Shown one piece after another: positions 50,222-63,723 of a stretch of 64,000 nt of DNA. The notes under the pieces are model-generated. The model ran no database searches and was not told the origin of the DNA. It saw nothing but the letters and a program-made list of their open reading frames with translations. The DNA is from Oasisia sp. SBJ-2009. Taxonomy: Eukaryota; Annelida; Polychaeta; Sabellida; Siboglinidae. A program made the position numbers and the translations under genes. Positions within the stretch are counted from its first letter, which is position 1. Each line of letters begins with the position of its first letter. The stretch spans positions 13,956,412 to 14,020,411 of the forward strand of contig OZ024861.1 in the NCBI GenBank assembly GCA_964017155.1, given 5' to 3'.

Positions 50222-52471
50222 ATGTGCACGGTGTCTAACAAAATTGAAAACAGCAGGCTCAGTGCTTACATATGCCCACATTCCTTCACCCCACTGGCGT
50301 CAAAGACGCAAATCCCACCGCGATGCGGTCGAGATTACACTAAAGAAACTGGCATCTGTCGCCAGCATTCGGCTGCGCGACACAGTAATGGCGGCAAACC
50401 GGAAGACGCGCCACAACAATACCGTGACGTCACGACGATACGGCAGACGCGCCATTTTCGTTCCCGGCGACGTCAAATTTCAAGATGGCGACGCCTTTGA
50501 TCTAAGCATAATGGGGGGGGGGGAGGCGCTTTCTTCCACTTTTACTTCGTTCTTTCAATGTTTTACTTGCGCTAGCCTATTTCGCAATAAGGTACACACA
50601 CATAGGACTACAGTTGTGTTATGGTACGACGGCCAGTGCGACATTCGGGTACTTTTTATGCACGATGCAAGTCAATGTGCGTGGGGTATAACACCGATTA
50701 GATTCAACAATGTCAGACTCTCTGCATTGAGTTTTAGACCAAATATATCAGGCCTGCTGCGTCCGCGCGTATTAAAACCACTACACTACCATACCCGCGC
50801 CTCTCGTAATGCAGTTTCAAACCTAGGAGCAATTGAGGTTGGCTTGCATTCTGCGCATGTGCCTAATTCTTGTCGGAAATGGAACAGAATATTCATATTC
50901 TTGTTCTCATTCACAGTACACTGTATATGGTGCATACCACTCTTCGATGAGTTGTCTCAAAGTCTCAAGCAGCTTTCCACCTATGCCTAGGCAAATAGAC
51001 GTTTGGACAGTATCTAATTTAACATTCGTACTGCTGAGCTTCAAACTACTACACTCAACGACAGAAGTTCCCTTCATTGTGTTGGCAATCTACTCTCTGC
51101 GATCTGGAACTCTAAAACGTGTTAACGGAGACGCCACGAGGGCTGTATGCAGGCTGCGCAAAGATGTATCTGAAGCATGATATGCCATTCCATGCGATAA
51201 AAGACGTTCGTTCGCATACAGTCTATATTTACTCTGTAGTGTAATACGCTTTGTAGGACGTACAATGTATGTAGCTAGCTCAACATCAATGATTATATGA
51301 TGCGACCATTGCCTGTTAGCTGCTTTGTGGTTTCGTTTTCATATTGAACTTGCGACATGTCTGCTCTTTGGTTTCAGGTCTTCCTATTTGAGAACGACGT
51401 GTGAGCGACACAGACCCTCTGAGAATGCGACGCGCGAGTAGTGATGAACCCCACGCATGTCTAGTATATCATTTCGTAGTTATCTGGGTAGTTTGGAACA
51501 ACCTTTGTTTTCTCGTATGGCTCTTCGCCATCGCTGTTATGTCTAGCCTTTGGCGTTACCTGTTTGTCGGCATAGCGCTCATGACATGGCCAAAGAGCTG
51601 GCCTGTTGGCACTGATCACTGTAGCATATGATATTGTTTCCAAGGCAATGTATCAACATATGCATTCGAACTCCGTCACTACCTAGATACAAATCCGCGT
51701 GCCGAGATATGTGTGACTGCAATACATATGGGTCTCAAAACATCGAATTATCTCTACACTTGTCTTTGAAGGAAGACATGTCAAATGCGAACCCTTGAGT
51801 TACACTATTGCAAAGAAAGAGGCACTTGTATAGGTTGCCTTTGCATGCTGATTCCTAAGTATGCTGTTTCCAGTCGAGATGAATGCGTTGTGCTTGCTGT
51901 CATGACGGTCAAAGAATCATCTACTCAACTGTATTGAGTGGGTGTATGTGTACATGCGATAATGTGTGTGGCAGTGGCCGCGCGAATGGTGCTTATGCAT
52001 ATCAGTATTAAGATACTTTCCGCGGTGCGATCTCGACCTCTTACACAAGTCTCGTTTCATGTGCATTATTTGTCATCATATTTTGACATTGTGTATCTTG
52101 AAATACGTCATACAGCGTGAAAAATAGCTCGATCAATCGTCTGAGTAAAACGTTTCGATTGTGAGAACTGCAACATCAAAACTAATGTCCACTCGCACTA
52201 GCTGTGATACATGTATCGATGTCATGCTATCATTGATTTGATTCTCCCAGTGATCGGCCTACATTATCATCTACCTCACTCAACAGGTTATATAAATAAA
52301 ATAACTTGATGAAACAACGCGTCACCCACTGTCGAATGACTGTTCCGCGTCGCCAATCTTCACATCATCGGGCCTGGTCGGTCAGTAATGCTGCCAGAAG
52401 TCGTCGGCCACGTGTCGCTGTATCTTCACCGGGCGCAGACACCTGAGAAAAAACAATAAACCAGCGTTACA
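50222..52471 (+). repeat. Macrosatellite U21, A head with B' tail
   Basis: Poly-G 50513-50523 (11 G). GAAGCATGATATG near 51173 puts a TGA in the long frame, shared only with U24. The tail has the CACT insertion and TTATTTGTCATC near 52065, also as in U24. CTACCATACC near 50786 is private. Confidence 0.97.
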
Positions 52472-54719
52472 ATGTGCACGGTGTCTAACAAAATTGAAAA
52501 CAGCTGGCTCAATGCTTACATATGCCCACATTCCTTCACCCCACTGGCGTCAAAGACGCAAATCCCACCGCGATGCGGTCGAGATTACACTAAAGAAACT
52601 GGCATCTGTCGCCAGCATTCGGCTGCGCGACACAGTAATGGCCACAAACCGGAAGTCGCGCCACAACAATACCGTGACGTAACGACGATACGGCAGACGC
52701 GCCATTTTCGTTCCCGGCGACGTCAAATGTCAATATGGCGACGCCTTTGATCTTAGCAAACTGGGGGGGGGGGGGAGGCGCTTTCTTCCACTTTTACTTC
52801 GTTCTTTCAATGTTTTACTTGCGCTAGCCTATTTCGCAATAAGGTACACACACATAGGACTACAGTTGTGCTATGGTACGACGGCCAGTGCGACATTCGG
52901 GTACTTTTTATGCACGATGCAAGTCAATGTGCGTTGGGTATAACACCGATTAGATTCAACAATGTCAGACTCTCTCCATTGAGTTTTAGACCAAATATAT
53001 CAGGCCTGCTGCGTCCGCGCGTATTAAAACCACTACACTACCCTACCCGCGTCTCTCGTAATGAAGTTTCAAACCTAGGAGCAATTGAGGTTGGCTTGCA
53101 TTCTGCGCAAGTGCCTAATTCCTGTCGGAAATGGAACAGAATATTCATATTCTTGTTCTCATTCACAGTACACTGTATATGGTGCATACCACTCTTCGAT
53201 GAGTTGTCTCAAAGTCTCAAGCAGTTTTACACCTATGCCTAGGCAAATAGACGTTTGGTCAGTATCTAATTTAACATTCGTACTGCTGAGCTTCAAACTA
53301 CTACACTCAACGACAGAAGTTCCCTTCATTGTGTTGGCAATCTACTCTCTGCGATCTGGAACTCTAAAACGTGTTAACGGCGACGCCACGAGGGCTGTAT
53401 GCAGGCTGCGCAAATATGTATATGAAGCAATATATGCCATTCCATGCGATAACAGGCGTTCGTTCGCATACAGTCTAGATTTACTCTGAAGTGTAATACG
53501 CTTTGTAGGACGTACAATGTATGTAGCTAGCTAAACATCAATTATTATATGATGCGACCATTGCCTTTTAGCTGCTTTGTGGTTTCGTTTTCATATTGAA
53601 CTTGCGACATGTCTGCTCTTTGGTTTCAGGTCTTCCTATTTGAGACCGACGTGTGAGCGACACAGACCCTCTGAGAATGCGACGCGCGAGTAGTGATGAA
53701 CCCCACGCATGTCTAGTATATCATTTCGTAGTTATCTGGGTAGTTTGGAACAACCTTTGTTTTCTCGTATGGCTCTTCGCCATCGCTGTTATGTCTAGCC
53801 TTTGGCGTTACCTGTTTGTCGGCATAGCGCTCATGACATGGCCAAAGAGCTGGCCTGTTGGCACTGATCACTGTAGCATATGATATTGTTTCCAAGGCAA
53901 TGTATCAACATATGCATTCGAACTCCGTCACTACCTAGATACAAATCCGCGTGCCGAGATATGTGTGACTGCAATACATATGGGTTTCAAAACATCGAAT
54001 GATCTCTACACTTGTCTTTGAAGGAAGACATGTCAAATGCGAACCCTTGAGTTACACTATTGCAAAGAAAGAGGCACTTGTGTAGGTTGCCTTTGCATGC
54101 TGATTCCAAAGTATGCTGTTTCCAGTCGAGATGAATGCGTTGTGCTTGCTGTCATGACGGTCAAATAATCATCTACTCAACTGTATTGAGTGGGTGTATG
54201 TGTACATGCGATAATGTGTGCGGCAGTGGCCGCGCGAATGGTGCTTATGCATATCAGTGTTAAGATACTTTCCGCGGTGCGATCTCGACCTCTTACACAA
54301 GCCTCGTTTCATGTGCATTATTTTTCATCATATTTTGACATTGTGTATCTTGAAATACATCATATAGCGTGAAAAATAGCTCGATCAATCGTCTGAGTAA
54401 AACGTTTCGATTGTGAGAACTGCAACATCAAAACTAATGTCCACTCGCACTAGCTGTGATACATGTATCGATGTCATGCTATCATTGATTTGATTCTCCC
54501 AGTAATCGGCATGCATTATCATCTACCTCAACAGGTTATATAAATAAAATAACTTGATAAAACAACGCGTCACCCACTGTCGAATGACTGTTCCGCGTCG
54601 CCAATCTTCACATCATCGGGCCTGGTCGGTCAGTAATGCTGCCAGAAGTCGTCGGCCACGTGTCGCTGCATCTTCACCGGGCGCAGACACCTGAGAAAAA
54701 ACAATAAACCAGCGTTACA
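52472..54719 (+). repeat. Macrosatellite U22, B' head with B'' tail
   Basis: Poly-G 52763-52775 (13 G). It has the U20-type change cluster. The tail is B'': GGGTTTCAAA, CCAAAGTATG, AAATAATC, ACAAGCCTCG and CGGCATGCATT, without the CACT insertion and one A short (non-G length 2235). Confidence 0.97.
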
Positions 54720-56969
54720 ATGTGCACGGTGTCTAACAAAATTGAAAACAGCTGGCTCAATGCTTACATATGCCCACATTCCTTCACCCCACTGGCGTCA
54801 AAGACGCAAATCCCACCGCGATGCGGTCGAGATTACACTAAAGAAACTGGCATCTGTCGCCAGCATTCGGCTGCGCGACACAGTAATGACCACAAACCGG
54901 AAGTCGCGCCACAACAATACCGTGACGTAACGACGATACGGCAGACGCGCCATTTTCGTTCCCGGCGACGTCAAATGTCAATATGGCGACGCCTTTGATC
55001 TTAGCAAACTGGGGGGGGGGGGGGGAGGCGCTTTCTTCCACTTTTACTTCGTTCTTTCAATGTTTTACTTGCGCTAGCCTATTTCGCAATAAGGTACACA
55101 CACATAGGACTACAGTTGTGCTATGGTACGACGGCCAGTGCGACATTCGGGTACTTTTTATGCACGATGCAAGTCAATGTGCGTTGGGTATAACACCGAT
55201 TAGATTCAACAATGTCAGACTCTCTCCATTGAGTTTTAGACCAAATATATCAGGCCTGCTGCGTCCGCGCGTATTAAAACCACTACACTACCCTACCCGC
55301 GTCTCTCGTAATGAAGTTTCAAACCTAGGAGCAATTGAGGTTGGCTTGCATTCTGCGCAAGTGCCTAATTCCTGTCGGAAATGGAACAGAATATTCATAT
55401 TCTTGTTCTCATTCACAGTACACTGTATATGGTGCATACCACTCTTCGATGAGTTGTCTCAAAGTCTCAAGCAGTTTTACACCTATGCCTAGGCAAATAG
55501 ACGTTTGGTCAGTATCTAATTTAACATTCGTACTGCTGAGCTTCAAACTACTACACTCAACGACAGAAGTTCCCTTCATTGTGTTGGCAATCTACTCTCT
55601 GCGATCTGGAACTCTAAAACGTGTTAACGGCGACGCCACGAGGGCTGTATGCAGGCTGCGCAAATATGTATATGAAGCAATATATGCCATTCCATGCGAT
55701 AACAGGCGTTCGTTCGCATACAGTCTAGATTTACTCTGAAGTGTAATACGCTTTGTAGGACGTACAATGTATGTAGCTAGCTAAACATCAATTATTATAT
55801 GATGCGACCATTGCCTTTTAGCTGCTTTGTGGTTTCGTTTTCATATTGAACTTGCGACATGTCTGCTCTTTGGTTTCAGGTCTTCCTATTTGAGACCGAC
55901 GTGTGAGCGACACAGACCCTCTGAGAATGCGACGCGCGAGTAGTGATGAACCCCACGCATGTCTAGTATATCATTTCGTAGTTATCTGGGTAGTTTGGAA
56001 CAACCTTTGTTTTCTCGTATGGCTCTTCGCCATCGCTGTTATGTCTAGCCTTTGGCGTTACCTGTTTGTCGGCATAGCGCTCATGACATGGCCAAAGAGC
56101 TGGCCTGTTGGCACTGATCACTGTAGCATATGATATTGTTTCCAAGGCAATGTATCAACATATGCATTCGAACTCCGTCACTACCTAGATACAAATCCGC
56201 GTGCCGAGATATGTGTGACTGCAATACATATGGGTTTCAAAACATCGAATGATCTCTACACTTGTCTTTGAAGGAAGACATGTCAAATGCGAACCCTTGA
56301 GTTACACTATTGCAAAGAAAGAGGCACTTGTGTAGGTTGCCTTTGCATGCTGATTCCAAAGTATGCTGTTTCCAGTCGAGATGAATGCGTTGTGCTTGCT
56401 GTCATGACGGTCAAATAATCATCTACTCAACTGTATTGAGTGGGTGTATGTGTACATGCGATAATGTGTGTGGCAGTGGCCGCGCGAATGGTGCTTATGC
56501 ATATCAGTGTTAAGATACTTTCCGCGGTGCGATCTCGACCTCTTACACAAGCCTCGTTTCATGTGCATTATTTTTCATCATATTTTGACATTGTGTATCT
56601 TGAAATACATCATATAGCGTGAAAAATAGCTCGATCAATCGTCTGAGTAAAACGTTTCGATTGTGAGAACTGCAACATCAAAACTAATGTCCACTCGCAC
56701 TAGCTGTGATACATGTATCGATGTCATGCTATCATTGATTTGATTCTCCCAGTAATCGGCATGCATTATCATCTACCTCAACAGGTTATATAAATAAAAT
56801 AACTTGATAAAACAACGCGTCACCCACTGTCGAATGACTGTTCCGCGTCGCCAATCTTCACATCATCGGGCCTGGTCGGTCAGTAATGCTGCCAGAAGTC
56901 GTCGGCCACGTTTCGCTGCATCTTCACCGGGCGCAGACACCTGAGAAAAAACAATAAACCAGCGTTACA
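54720..56969 (+). repeat. Macrosatellite U23, B' head with B'' tail
   Basis: Poly-G 55011-55025 (15 G). It carries the B'' tail like U22, where the trimer pattern would predict the 'NIL' tail. AATGACCAC near 54886 is private. The tail E-box is changed to CACGTT near 56907. Confidence 0.97.
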
Positions 56970-59224
56970 ATGTGCACGGTGTCTAACAAAATTGAAAACA
57001 GCAGGCTCAGTGCTTACATATGCCCACATTCCTTCACCCCACTGGCGTCAAAGACGCAAATCCCACCGCGATGCGGTCGAGATTACACTAAAGAAACTGG
57101 CATCTGTCGCCAGCATTCGGCTGCGCGACACAGTAATGGCGGCAAACCGGAAGACGCGCCACAACAATACCGTGACGTCACGACGATACGGCAGACGCGC
57201 CATTTTCGTTCCCGGCGACGTCAAATTTCAAGATGGCGACGCCTTTGATCTAAGCATAATGGGGGGGGGGGGGGGGAGGCGCTTTCTTCCACTTTTACTT
57301 CGTTCTTTCAATGTTTTACTTGCGCTAGCCTATTTCGCAATAAGGTACACACACATAGGACTACAGTTGTGTTATGGTACGACGGCCAGTGCGACATTCG
57401 GGTACTTTTTATGCACGATGCAAGTCAATGTGCGTGGGGTATAACACCGATTAGATTCAACAATGTCAGACTCTCTGCATTGAGTTTTAGACCAAATATA
57501 TCAGGCCTGCTGCGTCCGCGCGTATTAAAACCACTACACTACCCTACCCGCGCCTCTCGTAATGCAGTTTCAAACCTAGGAGCAATTGAGGTTGGCTTGC
57601 ATTCTGCGCATGTGCCTAATTCTTGTCGGAAATGGAACATAATATTCATATTCTTGTTCTCATTCACAGTACACTGTATATGGTGCATACCACTCTTCGA
57701 TGAGTTGTCTCAAAGTCTCAAGCAGCTTTCCACCTATGCCTAGGCAAATAGACGTTTGGACAGTATCTAATTTAACATTCGTACTGCTGAGCTTCAAACT
57801 ACTACACTCAACGACAGAAGTTCCCTTCATTGTGTTGGCAATCTACTCTCTGCGATCTGGAACTCTAAAACGTGTTAACGGAGACGCCACGAGGGCTGTA
57901 TGCAGGCTGCGCAAAGATGTATCTGAAGCATGATATGCCATTCCATGCGATAAAAGACGTTCGTTCGCATACAGTCTAGATTTACTCTGTAGTGTAATAC
58001 GCTTTGTAGGACGTACAATGTATGTAGCTAGCTCAACATCAATGATTATATGATGCGACCATTGCCTGTTAGCTGCTTTGTGGTTTCGTTTTCATATTGA
58101 ACTTGCGACATGTCTGCTCTTTGGTTTCAGGTCTTCCTATTTGAGACCGACGTGTGAGCGACACAGACCCTCTGAGAATGCGACGCGCGAGTAGTGATGA
58201 ACCCCACGCATGTCTAGTATATCATTTCGTAGTTATCTGGGTAGTTTGGAACAACCTTTGTTTTCTCGTATGGCTCTTCGCCATCGCTGTTATGTCTAGC
58301 CTTTGGCGTTACCTGTTTGTCGGCATAGTGCTCATGACATGGCCAAAGAGCTGGCCTGTTGGCACTGATCACTGTAGCATATGATATTGTTTCCAAGGCA
58401 ATGTATCAACATATGCATTCGAACTCCGTCACTACCTAGATACAAATCCGCGTGCCGAGATATGTGTGACTGCAATACATATGGGTCTCAAAACATCGAA
58501 TTTTCTCTACACTTGTCTTTGAAGGAAGACATGTCAAATGCGAACCCTTGAGTTACACTATTGCAAAGAAAGAGGCACTTGTATAGGTTGCCTTTGCATG
58601 CTGATTCCTAAGTATGCTGTTTCCAGTCGAGATGAATGCGTTGTGCTTGCTGTCATGACGGTCAAAGAATCATCTACTCAACTGTATTGAGTGGGTGTAT
58701 GTGTACATGCGATAATGTGTGTGGCAGTGGCCGCGCGAATGGTGCTTATGCATATCAGTGTTAAGATACTTTCCGCGGTGCGATCTCGACCTCTTACACA
58801 AGTCTCGTTTCATGTGCATTATTTGTCATCATATTTTGACATTGTGTATCTTGAAATACGTCATATAGCGTGAAAAATAGCTCGATCAATCGTCTGAGTA
58901 AAACGTTTCGATTGTGAGAACTGCAACATCAAAACTAATGTCCACTCGCACTAGCTGTGATACATGTATCGATGTCATGCTATCATTGATTTGATTCTCC
59001 CAGTGATCGGCCTACATTATCATCTACCTCACTCAACAGGTTATATAAATAAAATAACTTGATGAAACAACGCGTCACCCACTGTCGAATGACTGTTCCG
59101 CGTCGCCAATCTTCACATCATCGGGCCTGGTCGGTCAGTAATGCTGCCAGAAGTCGTCGGCCACGTGTCGCTGTATCTTCACCGGGCGCAGACACCTGAG
59201 AAAAAACAATAAACCAGCGTTACA
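56970..59224 (+). repeat. Macrosatellite U24, A head with B' tail
   Basis: Poly-G 57261-57276 (16 G). Same combination as U21, 6748 bp away, including GAAGCATGATATG near 57926. Private changes: ACATAATATT near 57637, CATAGTGCTC near 58324, AATTTTCTC near 58498. Confidence 0.97.
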
Positions 59225-61476
59225 ATGTGCACGGTGTCTAACAAAATTGAAAACAGCTGGCTCAATGCTTACATATGCCCACATTCCTTCACCCCACTGG
59301 CGTCAAAGACGCAAATCCCACCGCGATGCGGTCGAGATTACACTAAAGAAACTGGCATCTGTCGCCAGCATTCGGCTGCGCGACACAGTAATGGCCACAA
59401 ACCGGAAGTCGCGCCACAACAATACCGTGACGTAACGACGATACGGCAGACGCGCCATTTTCGTTCCCGGCGACGTCAAATGTCAATATGGCGACGCCTT
59501 TGATCTTAGCAAACTGGGGGGGGGGGGGGGGGAGGCGCTTTCTTCCACTTTTACTTCGTTCTTTCAATGTTTTACTTGCGCTAGCCTATTTCGCAATAAG
59601 GTACACACACATAGGACTACAGTTGTGCTATGGTACGACGGCCAGTGCGACATTCGGGTACTTTTTATGCACGATGCAAGTCAATGTGCGTTGGGTATAA
59701 CACCGATTAGATTCAACAAAGTCAGACTCTCTCCATTGAGTTTTAGACCAAATATATCAGGCCTGCTGCGTCCGCGCGTATTAAAACCACTACACTACCC
59801 TACCCGCGTCTCTCGTAATGAAGTTTCAAACCTAGGAGCAATTGAGGTTGGCTTGCATTCTGCGCAAGTGCCTAATTCCTGTCGGAAATGGAACAGAATA
59901 TTCATATTCTTGTTCTCATTCACAGTACACTGTATATGGTGCATACCACTCTTCGATGAGTTGTCTCAAAGTCTCAAGCAGTTTTACACCTATGCCTAGG
60001 CAAATAGACGTTTGGTCAGTATCTAATTTAACATTCGTACTGCTGAGCTTCAAACTACTACACTCAACGACAGAAGTTCCCTTCATTGTGTTGGCAATCT
60101 ACTCTCTGCGATTTGGAACTCTAAAACGTGTTAACGGCGACGCCACGAGGGCTGTATGCAGGCTGCGCAAATATGTATATGAAGCAATATATGCCATTCC
60201 ATGCGATAACAGACGTTCGTTCGCATACAGTCTAGATTTACTCTGAAGTGTAATACGCTTTGTAGGACGTACAATGTATGTAGCTAGCTAAACATCAATT
60301 ATTATATGATGCGACCATTGCCTTTTAGCTGCTTTGTGGTTTCGTTTTAATATTGAACTTGCGACACGTCTGCTCTTTGGTTTCAGGTCTTCCTATTTGA
60401 GACCGACGTGTGAGCGACACAGACCCTCTGAGAATGCGACGCGCGAGTAGTGATGAACCCCACGCATGTCTAGTATATCATTTCGTAGTTATCTGGGTAG
60501 TTTGGAACAACCTTTGTTTTCTCGTATGGCTCTTCGCCATCGCTGTTATGTCTAGCCTTTGGCGTTACCTGTTTGTCGGCATAGCGCTCATGACATGGCC
60601 AAAGAGCTGGCCTGTTGGCACTGATCACTGTAGCATATGATATTGTTTCCAAGGCAATGTATCAACATATGCATTCGAACTCCGTCACTACCTAGATACA
60701 AATCCGCGTGCCGAGATATGTGTGACTGCAATACATATGGGTTTCAAAACATCGAATGATCTCTACACTTGTCTTTGAAGGAAGACATGTCAAATGCGAA
60801 CCCTTGAGTTACACTATTGCAAAGAAAGAGGCACTTGTGTAGGTTGCCTTTGCATGCTGATTCCAAAGTATGCTGTTTCCAGTCGAGATGAATGCGTTGT
60901 GCTTGCTGTCATGACGGTCAAATAATCATCTACTCAACTGTATTGAGTGGGTGTATGTGTACATGCGATAATGTGTGTGGCAGTGGCCGCGCGAATGGTG
61001 CTTATGCATATCAGTGTTAAGATACTTTCCGCGGTGCGATCTCGACCTCTTACACAAGCCTCGTTTCATGTGCATTATTTTTCATCATATTTTGACATTG
61101 TGTATCTTGAAATACATCATATAGCGTGAAAAATAGCTCGATCAATCGTCTGAGTAAAACGTTTCGATTGTGAGAACTGCAACATCAAAACTAATGTCCA
61201 CTCGCACTAGCTGTGATACATGTATCGATGTCATGCTATCATTGATTTGATTCTCCCAGTAATCGGCATGCATTATCATCTACCTCAACAGGTTATATAA
61301 ATAAAATAACTTGATAAAACAACGCGTCACCCACTGTCGAATGACTGTTTCGCGTCGCCAATCTTCACATCATCGGGCCTGGTCGGTCAGTAATGCTGCC
61401 AGAAGTCGTCGGCCACGTGTCGCTGTATCTTCACCGGGCGCAGACACCTGAGAAAAAACAATAAACCAGCGTTACA
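59225..61476 (+). repeat. Macrosatellite U25, B' head with B'' tail
   Basis: Poly-G 59516-59532 (17 G, joint longest). Same combination as U22, 6753 bp away. Private changes: AACAAAGTC near 59716, CGATTTGG near 60109, GACACGTC near 60363. Confidence 0.97.
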
Positions 61477-63723
61477 ATGTGCACGGTGTCTAACAAAATT
61501 GAAAACAGCTGGCTCAATGCTTACATATGCCCACATTCCTTCACCCCACTGGCGTCAAAGACGCAAATCCCACCGCGATGCGGTCGAGATTACACTAAAG
61601 AAACTGGCATCTGTCGCAAGCATTCGGCTTCGCGACACAGTAATGGCGGCAAACCGGAAGTCGCGCCACAACAATACCGTGACGTCACGACGATACGGCA
61701 GACGCGCCATTTTCGTTCCCGGCGACGTCAAATGTCAAGATGGCGACGCCTTTGATCTAAGCAAACTGGGGGGGGGGGAGGCGCTTTCTTCCACTTTTAC
61801 TTCGTTCTTTCAATGTTTTACTTGCGCTAGCCTATTTCGCAATAAGGTACACACACATAGGACTACAGTTGTGCTATGGTACGACGGCCAGTGCGACATT
61901 CGGGTACTTTTTATGCACGATGCAAGTCAATGTGCGTTGGGTATAACACCGATTAGATTCAACAATGTCAGACTCTCTCCATTGAGTTTTAGACCAAATA
62001 TATCAGGCCTGCTGCGTCCGCGCGTATTAAAACCACTACACTACCCTACCCGCGTCTCTCGTAATGAAGTTTCAAACCTAGGAGCAATTGAGGTTGGCTT
62101 GCATTCTGCGCAAGTGCCTAATTCCTGTCGGAAATGGAACAGAATATTCATATTCTTGTTCTCATTCACAGTACACTGTATATGGTGCATACCACTCTTC
62201 GATGAGTTGTCTCAAAGTCTCAAGCAGTTTTACACCTATGCCTAGGCAAATAGACGTTTGGTCAGTATCTAATTTAACATTCGTACTGCTGAGCTTCAAA
62301 CTACTACACTCAACGACAGAAGTTCCCTTCATTGTGTTGGCAATCTACTCTCTGCGATCTGGAACTCTAAAACGTGTTAACGGCGACGCCACGAGGGCTG
62401 TATGCAGGCTGCGCAAATATGTATATGAAGCAATATATGCCATTCCATGCGATAACAGACGTTCGTTCGCATACAGTCTAGATTTACTCTGAAGTGTAAT
62501 ACGCTTTGTAGGACGTACAATGTATGTAGCTAGCTAAACATCAATGATTATATGATGCGACCATTGCCTTTTAGCTGCTTTGTGGTTTCGTTTTCATATT
62601 GAACTTGCGACATGTCTGCTCTTTGGTTTCAGGTCTTCCTATTTGAGACCGACGTGTGAGCGACACAGACCCTCTGAGAATGCGACGCGCGAGTAGTGAT
62701 GAACCCCACGCATGTCTAGTATATCATTTCGTAGTTATCTGGGTAGTTTGGAACAACCTTTGTTTTCTCGTAAGGCTCTTCGCCATCGCTGTTATGTCTA
62801 GCCTTTGGCGTTACCTGTTTGTCGGCATAGCGCTCATGACATGGCCAAAGAGCTGGCCTGTTGGCACTGATCACTGTAGCATATGATATTGTTTCCAAGG
62901 CAATGTATCAACATATGCATTCGAACTCCGTCACTACCTAGATACAAATCCGCGTGCCGAGATATGTGTGACTGCAATAAATATGGGTCTCAAAACATCG
63001 AATGATCTCTACACTTGTCTTTGAAGGAAGACATGTCAAATGCGAACCCTTGAGTTACACTATTGCAAAGAAAGAGGCACTTGTATAGGTTGCCTTTGCA
63101 TGCTGATTCCTAAGTATGCTGTTTCCAGTCGAGATGAATGCGTTGTGCTTGCTGCCATGACGGTCAAAGAATCATCTACTCAACTGTATTGAGTGGGTGT
63201 ATGTGTACATGCGATAATGTGCGTGGCATTCGCCGCGCGAATGGTGCTTATGCATATCAGTGTTAATATACTTTCCGCAGTGCGATCTCGACCTCTTACA
63301 CAAGTCTCGTTTTATGTGCATTATTTTGCATCATATTTTGACATTGTGTATCTTGAAATGCATCATATAGCGTGAAAAATAGCTGAATCAATCGTCTGAG
63401 TAAAACGTTTCGATTGTGAGAACTGCAACATCAAAACTAATGTCCACTCGCACTACCTGTGATACATGTATCGATGTCATGCTATCTTTGATTTGATTCT
63501 CCCAGTGATCGGCCTACATTATCATCTACCTCAACAGGTTATATAAATAAAATAACTTGATAAAAACAACGCGTCACCCACTGTCGAATGACTGTTCCGC
63601 GTCGCCAATCTTCACATCATCGGGCCTGGTCGGTCAGTAATGCTGCCAGAAGTCGTCGGCCACGTGTCGCTGCATCTTCACCGGGCGCAGACACCTGAGA
63701 AAAAACAATAAACCAGCGTTACA
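61477..63723 (+). repeat. Macrosatellite U26, recombinant head with 'NIL' tail
   Basis: Poly-G 61768-61778 (11 G). The head mixes states: intact CRE and CAAGATGG (type A), but GGAAGTC and AAACTGG (type B), plus private GTCGCAAGC and GGCTTCGC near 61615. The latter half matches U20. Confidence 0.97.

Noticed and set aside
7478..63723. Recurrent frames of 60-249 codons in each monomer
   Set aside because: They overlap each other in different frames, vary at residue-changing sites, depend on poly-G length for frame, are stopped in several copies, and some start only at GTG or TTG.
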